A stretch of DNA of 64,000 bases from Candidatus Altarchaeales archaeon (GTDB lineage: Archaea > Altiarchaeota > Altiarchaeia > IMC4 > SCGC-AAA252-I15): assembly GCA_014727915.1 (NCBI GenBank), contig WJMO01000005.1, positions 1-64,000 on the forward strand, in the 5' to 3' direction. The notes below the pieces were generated by a model. The model was not told the DNA's origin. It searched no databases and saw only the letters and a list, made by a program, of their open reading frames with translations. Below are positions 41,986-50,828 of this stretch, piece by piece; the stretch's first letter is position 1, and each line of letters opens with the position of its first letter. Made by a program: the position numbers and the translations under genes.

Positions 41986-43458
41986 CTATCCTTGCCTGTG
42001 GGTGCTGCCCGTGCTCAGCTGCATTCTTGTGAATCCGTCCAATATGGCCTTCGCTCTCCCCTGGTAGTGCTCTCTGGTGCCCGGGGGCAGGGCTTGTGTC
42101 AGCTCTCCCGTGTATCCTGCGAAACTCTCAGGGCTCATCTGCACCGCAACGGTCAGGTCCGCTATGGTCGGGGGCCCCATAACAGTGGAATTCAAAGCCC
42201 TATCAGATGGCGTATTCCTCACTCTCTCGGACGCGTACTTCAACGCCCGGGCGAAACACAACTCACCCGGCTCGCTAGCCTGTATCGTGGGATTTCCCTG
42301 CGGATAGGCTTGTTTCGCCCTCTCGGCCTGGCCGCGGAGGCACTCTCCCCTAACCCATCCTGCGACCTGGTTGACGTAGCGGGCGGCGTTCATGTAGGCG
42401 CTCCTCGCGGTAGCAACCTGCTTTTCATCAGCGGTGGCAGACGTCCGCCTGGCCATCTGGTCCATTGCCACTTGGCTCAGGTGCTCGTCGAGGGTCAGAC
42501 CCCTGCGCTGGGCTGCCCGGGTCATCTCAGATATCCTCTGCCCTATGTAGAGCTTGACGGCATTCGGGTTCTCAAGCTGGGGGTTGGACTTCAGGAACTC
42601 CGCGTCGGAGGCTGGGAACTCCCTGCCACACGCCGCCTCGGCGATGCGCGCGCTCTGCCTCATGATCTGAGCCTGGCTTCCGGGGTTTTCCATGTCGCTT
42701 CCCCGGTTGGGACAGTTCTTCATGTCAACCGTTAGAACGCCGAGCTTCACATCCGACTCCGCGTTTGGAGCGGCTGGTATGTTCTGCTGTACTGCCCCAG
42801 CAGCTGGGACGCTGCCTGTGACCGGCGGGGCCTGGACTTCACGAGCCCGCGGGGGTGCTGGGGCAGCTGGAGGTGTCGGGGGATATCCTACTCTCTGAGG
42901 TGCGACCTGCTCTGGCATGGTCTGCGGGGGCAACACGACCGGCGGCTGTTTTGTCTGCCGGACTACCGGCGGCGGCTCGACCTCCCCCTCCCTATGCCCC
43001 GGTGCCGGCGGCGGCTTTGGAGACTGCCTGATTCCCGTCCTTGGAAGGGGCGGAGGCCTGATGTTTCTGGTGGAGGTCGCAGGCTGGTCTGATGTCACCT
43101 CCCTACCTTCTGATATGAAGCTGAAAGCGTAGCATTTGTCTACTGCAGACTTCCTCTCAGGGTTTATGACTCCTCCTGTTCTGAGGTCGGCGAGGGCGTC
43201 CCCGAAGAAGCTCTGGACCTTAAGCTGAGTGTCCAAGTCTGGGGTGTCGGTCTCCCCCTGGACTTTCTTTATTGCGGACAGTCCTCTCTGCCCCATTGCC
43301 TCGATCTGCTGGTGGGTGCTGCCCGGGGGAACGACCTCCTCGTTTCCCGGCCTCAGATGCACGTATAGTGTGAGCTTCTCCTGCCTGTCGTGGCCGTGGT
43401 CTCCGACTTGGGCTTTGACGCTCTCTATGTGCTCCTCCCTAATCTGTTTTACGGCCAC
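41986..43458 (-). CDS. Module-A protein 3, with Pro-rich linker
   Basis: 490 aa, soluble. Module A (about 3-115): REEHIESVKAQVG...LTLYVHLRPGNEEVVPPG...GQRGLSAIKK, then a Cys-containing strand CYAFSFISEG, close to the second module-A copy of the 758-aa protein (YSLTFRVGNEF). A Pro/Gln-rich linker (about 125-245, PPLPRTG, PPAPPRAREVQ) leads into a C-terminal helical domain of about 240 residues with CGREFPASDAEF, SEMTRAAQRRGLTLDEHL and RGECLRGQAERAKQAYP. The start overlaps the 3' end of the 104-aa gene by 20 bases. Confidence 0.65.
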   Translation of the reverse strand: MAVKQIREEHIESVKAQVGDHGHDRQEKLTLYVHLRPGNEEVVPPGSTHQQIEAMGQRGLSAIKKVQGETDTPDLDTQLKVQSFFGDALADLRTGGVINPERKSAVDKCYAFSFISEGREVTSDQPATSTRNIRPPPLPRTGIRQSPKPPPAPGHREGEVEPPPVVRQTKQPPVVLPPQTMPEQVAPQRVGYPPTPPAAPAPPRAREVQAPPVTGSVPAAGAVQQNIPAAPNAESDVKLGVLTVDMKNCPNRGSDMENPGSQAQIMRQSARIAEAACGREFPASDAEFLKSNPQLENPNAVKLYIGQRISEMTRAAQRRGLTLDEHLSQVAMDQMARRTSATADEKQVATARSAYMNAARYVNQVAGWVRGECLRGQAERAKQAYPQGNPTIQASEPGELCFARALKYASERVRNTPSDRALNSTVMGPPTIADLTVAVQMSPESFAGYTGELTQALPPGTREHYQGRAKAILDGFTRMQLSTGSTHRQG

Positions 43459-43753
43459 CTTCAGATTCTCCAGTATGCTGTCTCTTTATATTCTCAAGCA
43501 GCTTGCTCTTCTCGTCGAGGTCGTGTATTATCTCCTCGTCCAGCCTAACCTTGATGTTCTCCACGTTCTTGGCGCCGAGCTTCTCCAACACCTCCGACGC
43601 GGGCTTGCCCGACAGCTTCCTGAGGAACTCAACGGTGTCCTCGTCCAGTTTTTCAGGGTCAACGTCGACTGTGATGTTCAGCTTGCCGGTCTCAGGGTCA
43701 GTGGACACCACAACCTCCCGGATACCCTCCTTCCTGATCTCAGGCTCCATCAC
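43439..43753 (-). CDS. Module-A protein 2, short
   Basis: 104 aa. It consists of a single shortened module A (residues about 8-75): IREVVVSTDPETGKLNITVDVDP aligns with IKGVRTEVGEDGKLAIRVHLDP of the 758-aa protein. A Leu/Lys/Glu helix follows (DEEIIHDLDEKSKLLENIK). No signal or membrane segment. It lies 63 bases after the 758-aa gene and overlaps the 490-aa gene. Confidence 0.6.
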   Translation of the reverse strand: MMEPEIRKEGIREVVVSTDPETGKLNITVDVDPEKLDEDTVEFLRKLSGKPASEVLEKLGAKNVENIKVRLDEEIIHDLDEKSKLLENIKRQHTGESEGGRKTD

Positions 43754-43816
43754 ATATATACATTAAAAGAGGGGGTTATTTAATGGAATCCCCACACCCA
43801 AGGGCACAGTCTCCCG

Positions 43817-46093
43817 TCACATATCTGCCTTCTCTGTCGTGGCTGCTTTCTCAGCAGATTCAGTTACTGGTTGCTCTGCTCCGCCGGTCAGGCTGGCTAG
43901 CGTGTGTGCCACCACCCTCTGATGGTCTTCCTGTTCCATGGACTTGAGCCGGTCCGCGCCGAGGGCGCTCTGGTACACCATCCCGGCAATCAGCCGCGGA
44001 TCGTCCTTGCCGGTCTTTTCATCCGGGCCGAGCTCCAAGTAGCCTAGCATCTGCTCGGCGCCGAGCCCCAGGGACCGAAGACGTCCTGATATCTCGGCTC
44101 CAATCTGCTCTTGTGTCGCGCCGGCTGGGATGGGATGGGCCAACCTGTCCAGCAACCTCTCACGCTCACCCCCAGCTCCTGATTCCCCTCTCATTCTCCC
44201 GCTTATCTGGGCGAACATCTTTCCGTGTTCCGGCTCCCCCATGGACTCCAGCCTTTCATGTCCAAGGGCCCGGGTGTAAACAGCCCTGGCTATCATCCTA
44301 GGGTCGTCTGCCGGGTATTCCCCTGGTTTGGTGCAGGCTTCGAACTCCTCCGGGGTTATGCCCACGGCCTTCATCCTGTCGGATATCTCTGCGGCGACCT
44401 GCTCCGGCGGGACGTCTGGTTTAACAGGGGATCTTATCCTCTGCTCGATGCTCTGTCTTTCCCCCTCACCCTGCTCGGGAGGCTTGTGTCCCATCTTGTG
44501 AAGTATGTCGTTCACCATTCTGGCGTGTTCTTCACCGGTCATCCTGCCCTCACCGCCTTCCCCTCCGTTGACCCGTTCAGCGCCTAGTGACTGGAGGTAT
44601 ATAGCGTGCGCCCTGTAAAGCGGGTCATCGGGTCTCATGTTCTCGTCTGGCGGGGTCTGAACTGCTTCCAGGAACCTCTCGGATGTTATCCCCCCACCCT
44701 GCAACCTCGACCCTATCTCCGCGGCAATCTCGTCATTGGACGTTCCGGCGGGTATGGTCTCGGCCATGACCCTCTCCCTCATCCTCTCATCCATGGCTGT
44801 GGAGGGCCCGGCATCCTGTCTTGGAGGGCTTGCACCATCCGATGTTTCCCCTGCTGATCGCATGCCCCCCACCATCGCCAGCTCGTCCTCTGATACTATG
44901 CTCCCCAGCTCCCCATCGGTCAGGGCGCTCTCCTTCCTCCTTGCGGCTGCCCTGAGCCTCACCTCCCTATGGGCCTTCTGGTGGGGTCCCAGCCTGAAGC
45001 CCCTACCAGTATTCGGCGTGTACTCGTAGGGTTCCTCTATGAATTCGTTGCCCACCCTGAAGGTGAGGCTGTAGCTCTGGTCCATGCCGTTACGGTCGCC
45101 TGTGAACTCCCCCGACTTGTTCTTCGTGCCGTCGACTGCCGCGTTCAGGAAGTTCTGCGCCTCCAACTGGGTTTGCAGCTCGAAACCATGCGCCTTCTTC
45201 CTTATGGATTCCAATGAAGCCGGCCCAAGTTCTTCAAGCCGGTCGCTTGTCGGCTCCGGCCTTGGAACCATAGACTCACAACCCTCCCCTAACGTGACAT
45301 ACAATTTGACACCGGTCGGTGTCTTCTCGGCTTTGACCTCCTCTATGTCATCCGGCCTAATCGCGTCCGGGCCCCTAACAAAATCCCCTGGCTCTCCCGC
45401 CATAGGGGCTGCTACTGGACTCTCTGTTTTCGCCGTATTCACATCCCCGGTTGCAGTAGGGTCCCCGCCTGGAACAGCCCGTCTCTCAGCGGTCGCATCC
45501 TGACCTTCCGCTGAAGTTCTTACCTGCTGGTCTACGTCGCGCCTATCCTGCCTTTCCGATGTTGGCGCATCAGAAGTTGGGGTGCCGGGTCCTGGTGCGG
45601 TCGTAGCCTCTGGGTTAGCCGCTGGCCTCGGCGTCTCTGATGTTGCAGGTGCCGCCCTCTCGCCCTTTTCTGGTGGCATGTCCGCTGATTTCCCCCTTCT
45701 CTCGCCTCCTTTCTGCGCGGGCTGGGGCATGTCTCCTTCCACGAACTCGATCGTCTTGCACCCCTGGTCTATCAGGCCTGCCGTGATAAACGACAGGTCT
45801 CCAGTATCTCTTATCTCGTTGCCTGCCAGGTCGAGGAACTCCGCCGCCCTCTGCCTCTCATGCAAGCTCCTGTCTTTTGGGGATGTTCGGGCGTGTATTG
45901 CACTCAGCGAGTCCGCGCCGAGGTGTTCGAACCTGTCTGCCGGCCCCAAACCCGCGAACTCAGGACCCGGAGGAATAACACCCGCCTTCGGGTCCAGGTG
46001 AACGCGGATTGCCAGCTTACCATCCTCTCCCACTTCAGTGCGCACGCCCTTGATGTCCTCAGGCCTCAGCTGCTGGATCCTCTTGGCCATCAT
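43817..46093 (-). CDS. 758-aa modular protein (two module-A copies, three module-B repeats)
   Basis: Soluble protein built of repeats. Module A occurs at about 8-115 and again at 245-355, separated by a Pro/Thr/Ala-rich linker (120-240). Three module-B repeats of about 80 residues follow at about 444-534, 556-632 and 650-731. Each has the order I-P-A-G-x3-(E/D)-(E/Q)-(I/V)-x-A-E-I-x-x-R-(L/M), then (G/A)-(I/L)-(T/G)-x-E-x-(F/M), a D-D-P-x-x-x-A-x-x-Y-x-x-(A/S)-L-G core, R-(L/V) and a closing helix. The same module B is found once in the tail of the VirB6-like protein at about residues 1160-1243, including AYTRAL versus VYTRAL. No known family. First gene of the operon; its ATG faces rpoE1 across an AT-rich gap. 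Confidence 0.65.
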   Translation of the reverse strand: MMAKRIQQLRPEDIKGVRTEVGEDGKLAIRVHLDPKAGVIPPGPEFAGLGPADRFEHLGADSLSAIHARTSPKDRSLHERQRAAEFLDLAGNEIRDTGDLSFITAGLIDQGCKTIEFVEGDMPQPAQKGGERRGKSADMPPEKGERAAPATSETPRPAANPEATTAPGPGTPTSDAPTSERQDRRDVDQQVRTSAEGQDATAERRAVPGGDPTATGDVNTAKTESPVAAPMAGEPGDFVRGPDAIRPDDIEEVKAEKTPTGVKLYVTLGEGCESMVPRPEPTSDRLEELGPASLESIRKKAHGFELQTQLEAQNFLNAAVDGTKNKSGEFTGDRNGMDQSYSLTFRVGNEFIEEPYEYTPNTGRGFRLGPHQKAHREVRLRAAARRKESALTDGELGSIVSEDELAMVGGMRSAGETSDGASPPRQDAGPSTAMDERMRERVMAETIPAGTSNDEIAAEIGSRLQGGGITSERFLEAVQTPPDENMRPDDPLYRAHAIYLQSLGAERVNGGEGGEGRMTGEEHARMVNDILHKMGHKPPEQGEGERQSIEQRIRSPVKPDVPPEQVAAEISDRMKAVGITPEEFEACTKPGEYPADDPRMIARAVYTRALGHERLESMGEPEHGKMFAQISGRMRGESGAGGERERLLDRLAHPIPAGATQEQIGAEISGRLRSLGLGAEQMLGYLELGPDEKTGKDDPRLIAGMVYQSALGADRLKSMEQEDHQRVVAHTLASLTGGAEQPVTESAEKAATTEKADM

Positions 46094-46193
46094 AGAAAAC
46101 TGGGAAACACACCCCTAAATACCGCATATTCAAAATTATTCAAAGAATTTTCAAAATAATCCTGACTTTTCCCCCTATAGTTGTTGTTTGCTG

Positions 46194-46268
46194 CTTTTAT
46201 ACCCTATTGGCGTAATATTATAGGTTTCAGATGCACCTGAGTCTGCCATTGCACTGGCAGAATGCAGG
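46194..46268 (+). promoter_or_regulatory. Promoter and hairpin leader of the rpoE1 operon
   Basis: cttttata (46194-46201) and a second AT-rich box taatattata (about 46213-46222) are TATA-like. Between them and the ATG at 46301 lies a perfect 7-bp hairpin, tctgcca (46242-46248) with tggcaga (46255-46261). It is extended by cctg/cagg (46236-46239 with 46265-46268) across a 2x3 internal loop. If the first box is used, the hairpin is in the mRNA leader. Confidence 0.4.
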
Positions 46269-46300
46269 GAAGTATGTGAAGATCTGGGTGTGCAAATAAA

Positions 46301-46927
46301 ATGTACAAGATAGTTACAGTTGAGGACACGGTCAGGGTCCCGCCGGCTAGGTTCAGCGAAGACCTGGAGACCGTGATAACGCAGGAACTGGAGAACATGG
46401 TAGTCGGCAGGATAGACAAGAGCCTTGGAGTGGTGCTGGCTGTCACAGGCATCGACGAAGTCGGCGACGGGAAGATCATACTAGGCGACGGCGCAGTATA
46501 CTACAGCGCAAGATTCAAGATACTAGTCTACGAGCCAATGGTCAACGAGGTAGTCGAGGGCGAGGTCACTGAGGTCACGGAATTCGGCGTGTTCGTCGGG
46601 TTCGGCCCCATCGACGGGCTCATACACGTGTCCCAGATAACCGAGGACTTCATGAGCTACGACCAGAAGAACAGCTCGTTCGTGGGCCGGGAATCAAACA
46701 AGATACTCAAGGTAGCGGATGTCGTACAGGCCAGGATAGTCACGGTGAGCATGAAGTCCCGGGCCACGGAGTCGAAGATCGGATTGACGATGAGGCAGCC
46801 CTACCTGGGCAAGCTGGAGTGGATAGAGGACGACCGGAAGAAGCTCGAGGAGAAGATAAAGGCCGAAGACAACAAGGAAAAGGAGAAGGAAAAGAAGAAG
46901 GGCGGCAAGAAGGAGGGTGATAAATGA
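46301..46927 (+). CDS. rpoE1: RNA polymerase subunit Rpo7/RpoE1 (Rpb7 homologue)
   Basis: 208 aa. The N-terminal tip domain (MYKIVTVEDTVRVPPARFSEDLE, then ELENMVVGRIDKSLGVVLAV) and a C-terminal S1 domain (EGEVTEVTEFGVFVGFGPIDGLIHVSQI) define the stalk subunit, which pairs with Rpo4. It ends with a Lys-rich tail (EKEKEKKKGGKKEGDK). The ATGA overlap couples it to spt4. Confidence 0.96.
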   Translation: MYKIVTVEDTVRVPPARFSEDLETVITQELENMVVGRIDKSLGVVLAVTGIDEVGDGKIILGDGAVYYSARFKILVYEPMVNEVVEGEVTEVTEFGVFVGFGPIDGLIHVSQITEDFMSYDQKNSSFVGRESNKILKVADVVQARIVTVSMKSRATESKIGLTMRQPYLGKLEWIEDDRKKLEEKIKAEDNKEKEKEKKKGGKKEGDK

Positions 46928-47100
46928 GGGCCTGCAAGTCATGCATGCGGTTGAGCGAGGAGGAGCGCTGTCCAGTCTGCGGCTCCAACACGAGCCAGTA
47001 CTGGAGCGGCTACTTCGCAGTATTGGATCCTGAGACCTCACAGATAGCGAAGAAGATGGGCATAAAGTCCCCCGGCCAGTACGCGCTCAAGGTGAGGTAG
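46924..47100 (+). CDS. spt4: Transcription elongation factor Spt4 (RpoE2)
   Basis: 58 aa, too short for many gene callers. A four-Cys zinc ribbon CKSC...CPVCG is followed by SSQYWSGYFAVLDPETSQIAKKMGIKSPGQYALKVR, the Spt4 core. It forms the Spt4-Spt5 complex that keeps RNA polymerase processive. ATG overlaps the rpoE1 stop by 4 bases; the dephospho-CoA kinase gene starts 5 bases after its stop. Confidence 0.96.
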   Translation: MRACKSCMRLSEEERCPVCGSNTSQYWSGYFAVLDPETSQIAKKMGIKSPGQYALKVR

Positions 47101-47105
47101 ATTGC

Positions 47106-47594
47106 ATGGAGTTGACGCCCCGGCTCAGGGAAGAGCTGAAGAAGCCCCTCGGCGACGTAGTGACGGAAACATCCAAGATTCCCGTTGACGCGCCGCTCAT
47201 ATGCGTCGGTGACACCGCATCGGACACGATGCTCTCAGCGGGCTACAAGCCCAAGCTCCTAGTCTATGACGGCAGGACCGGAAGGCACGAGATCGGCGTG
47301 TCGGAGACGATAAGCTCATACGATGCCGTGGAGCGAACCGTCGCTAACCCGCCCGGAAAGCTTGAGGAAGGCGTTTTCGAGCTGTTCAGGGAGGTCTTGG
47401 ATGGCGGTGGGCCTGGCAGGGTCTACGTCGAAGGCGAGGAGGATTTGACCGCGCTCGCGGCCATAAGGGAGGCTGCAGTCGGTTCGGTGGTCGTCTACGG
47501 GCAGCCGGGCGAGGGCCTGGTAGTCGTGGACGTCAACGAGAAAACGAAAAATAGGGTTAACAAGATAATCGAGGATATGGAAGATGGAAGTTGA
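47106..47594 (+). CDS. GTP-dependent dephospho-CoA kinase (DUF359)
   Basis: 162 aa. LTPRLREELKKPLG, ICVGDTASDTMLSAGYKPKLLVYDGRT, TVANPPGKL and VYVEGEEDLTALAAI...VVYGQPGEGLVVVDV mark the DUF359 family, shown in Thermococcus to phosphorylate dephospho-CoA with GTP in the last step of archaeal CoA synthesis. Its place between spt4 and S24e is conserved in archaea. The last 11 bases overlap S24e. Confidence 0.95.
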   Translation: MELTPRLREELKKPLGDVVTETSKIPVDAPLICVGDTASDTMLSAGYKPKLLVYDGRTGRHEIGVSETISSYDAVERTVANPPGKLEEGVFELFREVLDGGGPGRVYVEGEEDLTALAAIREAAVGSVVVYGQPGEGLVVVDVNEKTKNRVNKIIEDMEDGS

Positions 47595-48090
47595 TATGAT
47601 CGAGGACAAGGAGAACCCCCTCCTAAACAGGAGGGAGATACGGTTTAAGGTGTCCTACCAGGGTCCGACCCCTGCCAGGCAGGATGTGCGGAGCAAGATA
47701 ATTGCGATGCTGAACTTGGACAAGGAACTCACCCTGTTGGACAAGCTGGATCCTCAGCAGGGGTCCCAGGTTGCGCTTGGATACCTTAAGTCCTACGGTG
47801 ACAAGGCTGCGATGTCCATAGAGCCGGAGTACCTGTTGAAGAGGAACTTCGAGGTCAAGGAGGAGCCGAAGGAAGACGGTGGCTCGCCTCCCTCAGGTGA
47901 TGATGGGGGCAGCCCGGACGGAGAGGGCGAAAGCGGCGGTGACAAGGCCGCGGCTGAGGGCGGAGACGCTAAGTCTGAGAAGTCTGGGGCAGGCAAGCCG
48001 GATGAGAAGGCGGAGAAGGATGATGAGAAAGGCGAGGATAAGGCTAAGGCAGGCTCTGAAGACGAGACCGGCCCTAAGGAGGGTGAGTGA
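47584..48090 (+). CDS. rps24e: Ribosomal protein S24e with long charged tail
   Basis: 168 aa. The first ~100 residues ([51 protein letters not shown]) are a full S24e. The remaining ~65 residues are Gly/Asp/Glu/Lys/Ser-rich ([17 protein letters not shown], then [12 protein letters not shown]) and surely disordered. Archaeal S24e usually stops near 100-130. The tail parallels the extended L24e tail in this genome. Confidence 0.95.
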   Translation: MEVDMIEDKENPLLNRREIRFKVSYQGPTPARQDVRSKIIAMLNLDKELTLLDKLDPQQGSQVALGYLKSYGDKAAMSIEPEYLLKRNFEVKEEPKEDGGSPPSGDDGGSPDGEGESGGDKAAAEGGDAKSEKSGAGKPDEKAEKDDEKGEDKAKAGSEDETGPKEGE

Positions 48091-48323
48091 TGGCTAAAGG
48101 CAAGAAGAAACGCAGGGAAAGGGAGAGGAAGGAGAAGGTGCCCAAGAGGAAGAGCGCCAAGTGGAAGGTATATGATGTCTCAGGAGAGGCTGTTAAGAGG
48201 AGTCTGAAATCATGCCCCAAATGTGGTGACGGCGTTTTCCTAGCGGACCATAAGACGCGCATGACCTGCGGGAAATGCGGTTACACGGAGTTCACCCGAA
48301 AGGGAGAAGAGGAAGAAAAATAG
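48090..48323 (+). CDS. rps27ae: Ribosomal protein S27ae
   Basis: 77 aa from the ATG at 48090, which overlaps the S24e stop by 1 base (a GTG 3 bases earlier is also possible). The basic N-terminus is followed by a zinc ribbon [27 protein letters not shown] with four Cys. There is no fused ubiquitin, as in archaea generally. It is somewhat longer at the N-terminus than the usual ~50-65 aa. Confidence 0.95.
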   Translation: MAKGKKKRRERERKEKVPKRKSAKWKVYDVSGEAVKRSLKSCPKCGDGVFLADHKTRMTCGKCGYTEFTRKGEEEEK

Positions 48324-48358
48324 GAGCACTTAACTGCATTCACTCCCAATGTTTTCCA

Positions 48359-48907
48359 ATGAGGGTCGTGGGTTTGGACCTGGCCGGAAGCCCTAAGAAC
48401 AGCACAGGATTCTGCATTTTGGAGGTTGAGGGCGGGAAGACCGTCCATACCCGGCTGATACACTCTGACGAGGAGATACTGTCGGATGTCACGTCCGCTG
48501 ACCCGGACCTCGTGGCAGTTGACGCGCCCCTCATCTACGAGGGTGTGCGCAGGAACTGCGATGACCTGCTTCGCGAATATGGTGCCCTGCCCGTGACCTT
48601 GAAGGGCATGGAGGTTCTTGCAGAACGCGGGAGAAAGATCGCATCCGACCTGAAGCGATTGGGCCTGGATTATATCGAGGTTTTCCCTACTGCGTCCGCG
48701 AAGATACTGGGAGTATACAGCAAGAACGACTTCACACTCCAGAAGAACATGATGGCATTGGACCTGAAGGGGGACCTGAACACCAAGATACTATCAAGGG
48801 ACGAGTTGGACGCGGTCCTCGCCTCGTTGACGGGATTCCTCTATCTCCAGGGCCAGTCCGAGCCGGTCGGCGACGAAAACGGCCTCGTTCACATACCTCT
48901 CGTCTGA
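48359..48907 (+). CDS. DUF429-type predicted RNase H-fold nuclease
   Basis: 182 aa from the ATG at 48359 (earlier in-frame starts run into S27ae). RVVGLDLAGSPKNSTGFCILE at the N-terminus, DLVAVDAPLIYEGVRRNCDDLLREYG and VFPTASAKILG are typical of DUF429 proteins, with Asp residues at the RNase H metal positions. The activity is not demonstrated. Possibly leaderless, with cacttaac about 25 bases upstream. Confidence 0.8.
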   Translation: MRVVGLDLAGSPKNSTGFCILEVEGGKTVHTRLIHSDEEILSDVTSADPDLVAVDAPLIYEGVRRNCDDLLREYGALPVTLKGMEVLAERGRKIASDLKRLGLDYIEVFPTASAKILGVYSKNDFTLQKNMMALDLKGDLNTKILSRDELDAVLASLTGFLYLQGQSEPVGDENGLVHIPLV

Positions 48908-48943
48908 TGCTATAAAAGCGTCTAATACCATAGTTGAAACGTA

Positions 48944-50317
48944 ATGGGCGAATACGATTTCATCGTCGTGGGCGGGGGGCCGGCTGGAATGTTCGCCGCA
49001 TACGCCCTATCAGAAGCTGGAAGGAAGGTTCTGTTACTCGATGAGGGCAAGAACGTTTCAGACCGGCATTGTCCCATGGCCGAGTCTGGCGCATGCGTAA
49101 ACTGCAGGCCCTGCGATGTTATGACCGGACTGGGGGGTTCCGGGCTTTACAGTGATGGCACCCTGAACTTGAGGCCTGACATCGGCGGCGACCTCAGTCA
49201 GCTGACTGGCAGTGATGACCGGGCCTGGGAGCTGGTCGAACGTGTGGACGAGATATTCCTGCGTCATGGGGCTCCCGATAGGCTATACGGGGGGGACGAG
49301 GAGAAGATCGCCGAGTTGAAGAGGCGCTGTGCCTCTGACGACATCAAGTTCATAGACATACGTCAGCGTCACATAGGCACGGAGAACACTCCTGCGGTCA
49401 TCGAATCCATTGCGGAGCATCTGAGGGGTTCCGGAGTTGATATCATGGTGTCCACCAGGGTTGAGGACATCATAGTGGAGGATGGCCGGTGTGTCGGGGT
49501 CAAGACCGTCAAGGAAGAGTTCAGGGCTGGCGGCGTTCTACTGGCTCCTGGCAGAGTAGGGGCAAAGTGGGTTGATGAGCTGGTTGCTGAGCACGGTATA
49601 AAGGCTGTTTTCGGCCCTATCGACGTGGGGGTGAGGGTTGAGGTTCCAGCGTTGATAATGGAGTCCGTCATCGAGGTCAACCATGACCCTAAGTTCCACA
49701 TACGAACCCCAACATATGACGATTTTGTCCGTACATTCTGCACTAACCACCAAGGATGGGTTGTGAAGGAGAGCTATGATGGCCTGGTCGGAGTTAACGG
49801 GCATAGCATGCTCAAGGACATGTCTGGCAACACTAACTTCGCCTTCCTGGTGAGGGTGGCTTTGACTGAGCCAGTTGAGGACACGGTCGAATACGGCCGC
49901 GCGATAGCCGACCTGGCCACCACAATAGGGGGTGGGAAGCCGATACTACAGCGTCTCGGAGACCTCAGGCATGGCCGCAGGTCGCACCCCCATAACATCG
50001 CGGATAACCTGTTCGAGAACACGTTGAAGGATGTCACGCCCGGGGATGTTTCGATGGCGTTGCCTCACCGGATCGTCGAGGACATACTAGAGGGGTTGGA
50101 GAAGTTGAACGATGTGATACCTGGGGTGAACTCGGATTCCACATTGGTCTATGCCCCGGAGCTGAAGTTCTACAGCATGTGCGTGGAGGTAGGGTCCAGG
50201 ATGGACTCTAGCATCCCTGGATTGCACGTTGCAGGTGATGGGGTGGGGTTGAGCAGGGACATAGTTAATGCGGCTGCGACTGGTTTGCTGGCTGCTGAGG
50301 GAATGCTGCCACGATGA
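48944..50317 (+). CDS. FAD-dependent dehydrogenase (COG2509-like)
   Basis: 457 aa. The Rossmann [17 protein letters not shown] (8-24) is followed by [16 protein letters not shown] and a [26 protein letters not shown] motif typical of the COG2509 group. [11 protein letters not shown] and a closing [22 protein letters not shown] give the FAD-binding end. Substrate unknown; some members reduce polyprenyl or act in thiazole-like pathways. The stop overlaps the trm56 ATG by 4 bases. Confidence 0.88.
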   Translation: MGEYDFIVVGGGPAGMFAAYALSEAGRKVLLLDEGKNVSDRHCPMAESGACVNCRPCDVMTGLGGSGLYSDGTLNLRPDIGGDLSQLTGSDDRAWELVERVDEIFLRHGAPDRLYGGDEEKIAELKRRCASDDIKFIDIRQRHIGTENTPAVIESIAEHLRGSGVDIMVSTRVEDIIVEDGRCVGVKTVKEEFRAGGVLLAPGRVGAKWVDELVAEHGIKAVFGPIDVGVRVEVPALIMESVIEVNHDPKFHIRTPTYDDFVRTFCTNHQGWVVKESYDGLVGVNGHSMLKDMSGNTNFAFLVRVALTEPVEDTVEYGRAIADLATTIGGGKPILQRLGDLRHGRRSHPHNIADNLFENTLKDVTPGDVSMALPHRIVEDILEGLEKLNDVIPGVNSDSTLVYAPELKFYSMCVEVGSRMDSSIPGLHVAGDGVGLSRDIVNAAATGLLAAEGMLPR

Positions 50318-50823
50318 ACGCGTCCGTTTTGAGGCTGGGTCACAGGCACAGCAGGGACAAGCGCATCAGCACACATGTCGCGTTGACTGCCAGGGCGTTC
50401 GGCGCCTCCAGGATAGTCTATGATGGTCGTGCTGTTGATGTTAAGGAGAGCGTCGATGAGATAACCTCCTCATGGGGTGGTGACTTCAAGGTCGAGTTCA
50501 CGGAAGGCTACCGTGATTTCATCAACTCCTTCGAGGGCTTGAAGGTTCATCTCACAATGTATGGCCTGCCCCTGGATGATGTGGTGGCCGACTTCGGCCT
50601 TGAGGGGGATATTCTGGTTGTGGTCGGAGGTGCGAAGGTGCCTTCGGATGTGTTTGAGCTGGTGGACTACAACGTTGCAGTGGGTAATCAACCGCACTCG
50701 GAGGTCGCGGCTCTTGCAGTGTTCCTTGACCGCATATTCGGGGGTGGTGAGCTGGACAGGGACTTCAAGGGCAGGATGAGAATTGTCCCTCAGAACCGCG
50801 GGAAGAAAGTATTGGAGGGATAG
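50314..50823 (+). CDS. trm56: tRNA (cytidine-56-2'-O)-methyltransferase Trm56
   Basis: 169 aa, a SPOUT enzyme specific to archaea. [82 protein letters not shown] (the knot region) are diagnostic. It methylates C56 in the T-loop. Its stop is 5 bases before the end of the convergent VirB6-like gene. Confidence 0.95.
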   Translation: MNASVLRLGHRHSRDKRISTHVALTARAFGASRIVYDGRAVDVKESVDEITSSWGGDFKVEFTEGYRDFINSFEGLKVHLTMYGLPLDDVVADFGLEGDILVVVGGAKVPSDVFELVDYNVAVGNQPHSEVAALAVFLDRIFGGGELDRDFKGRMRIVPQNRGKKVLEG

Positions 50824-50828
50824 TCGAC

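Noticed and set aside
46236-46268. Kink-turn in the rpoE1 leader
   Set aside because: The 2x3 internal loop between the stems does not have the three-base bulge followed by tandem G-A pairs.
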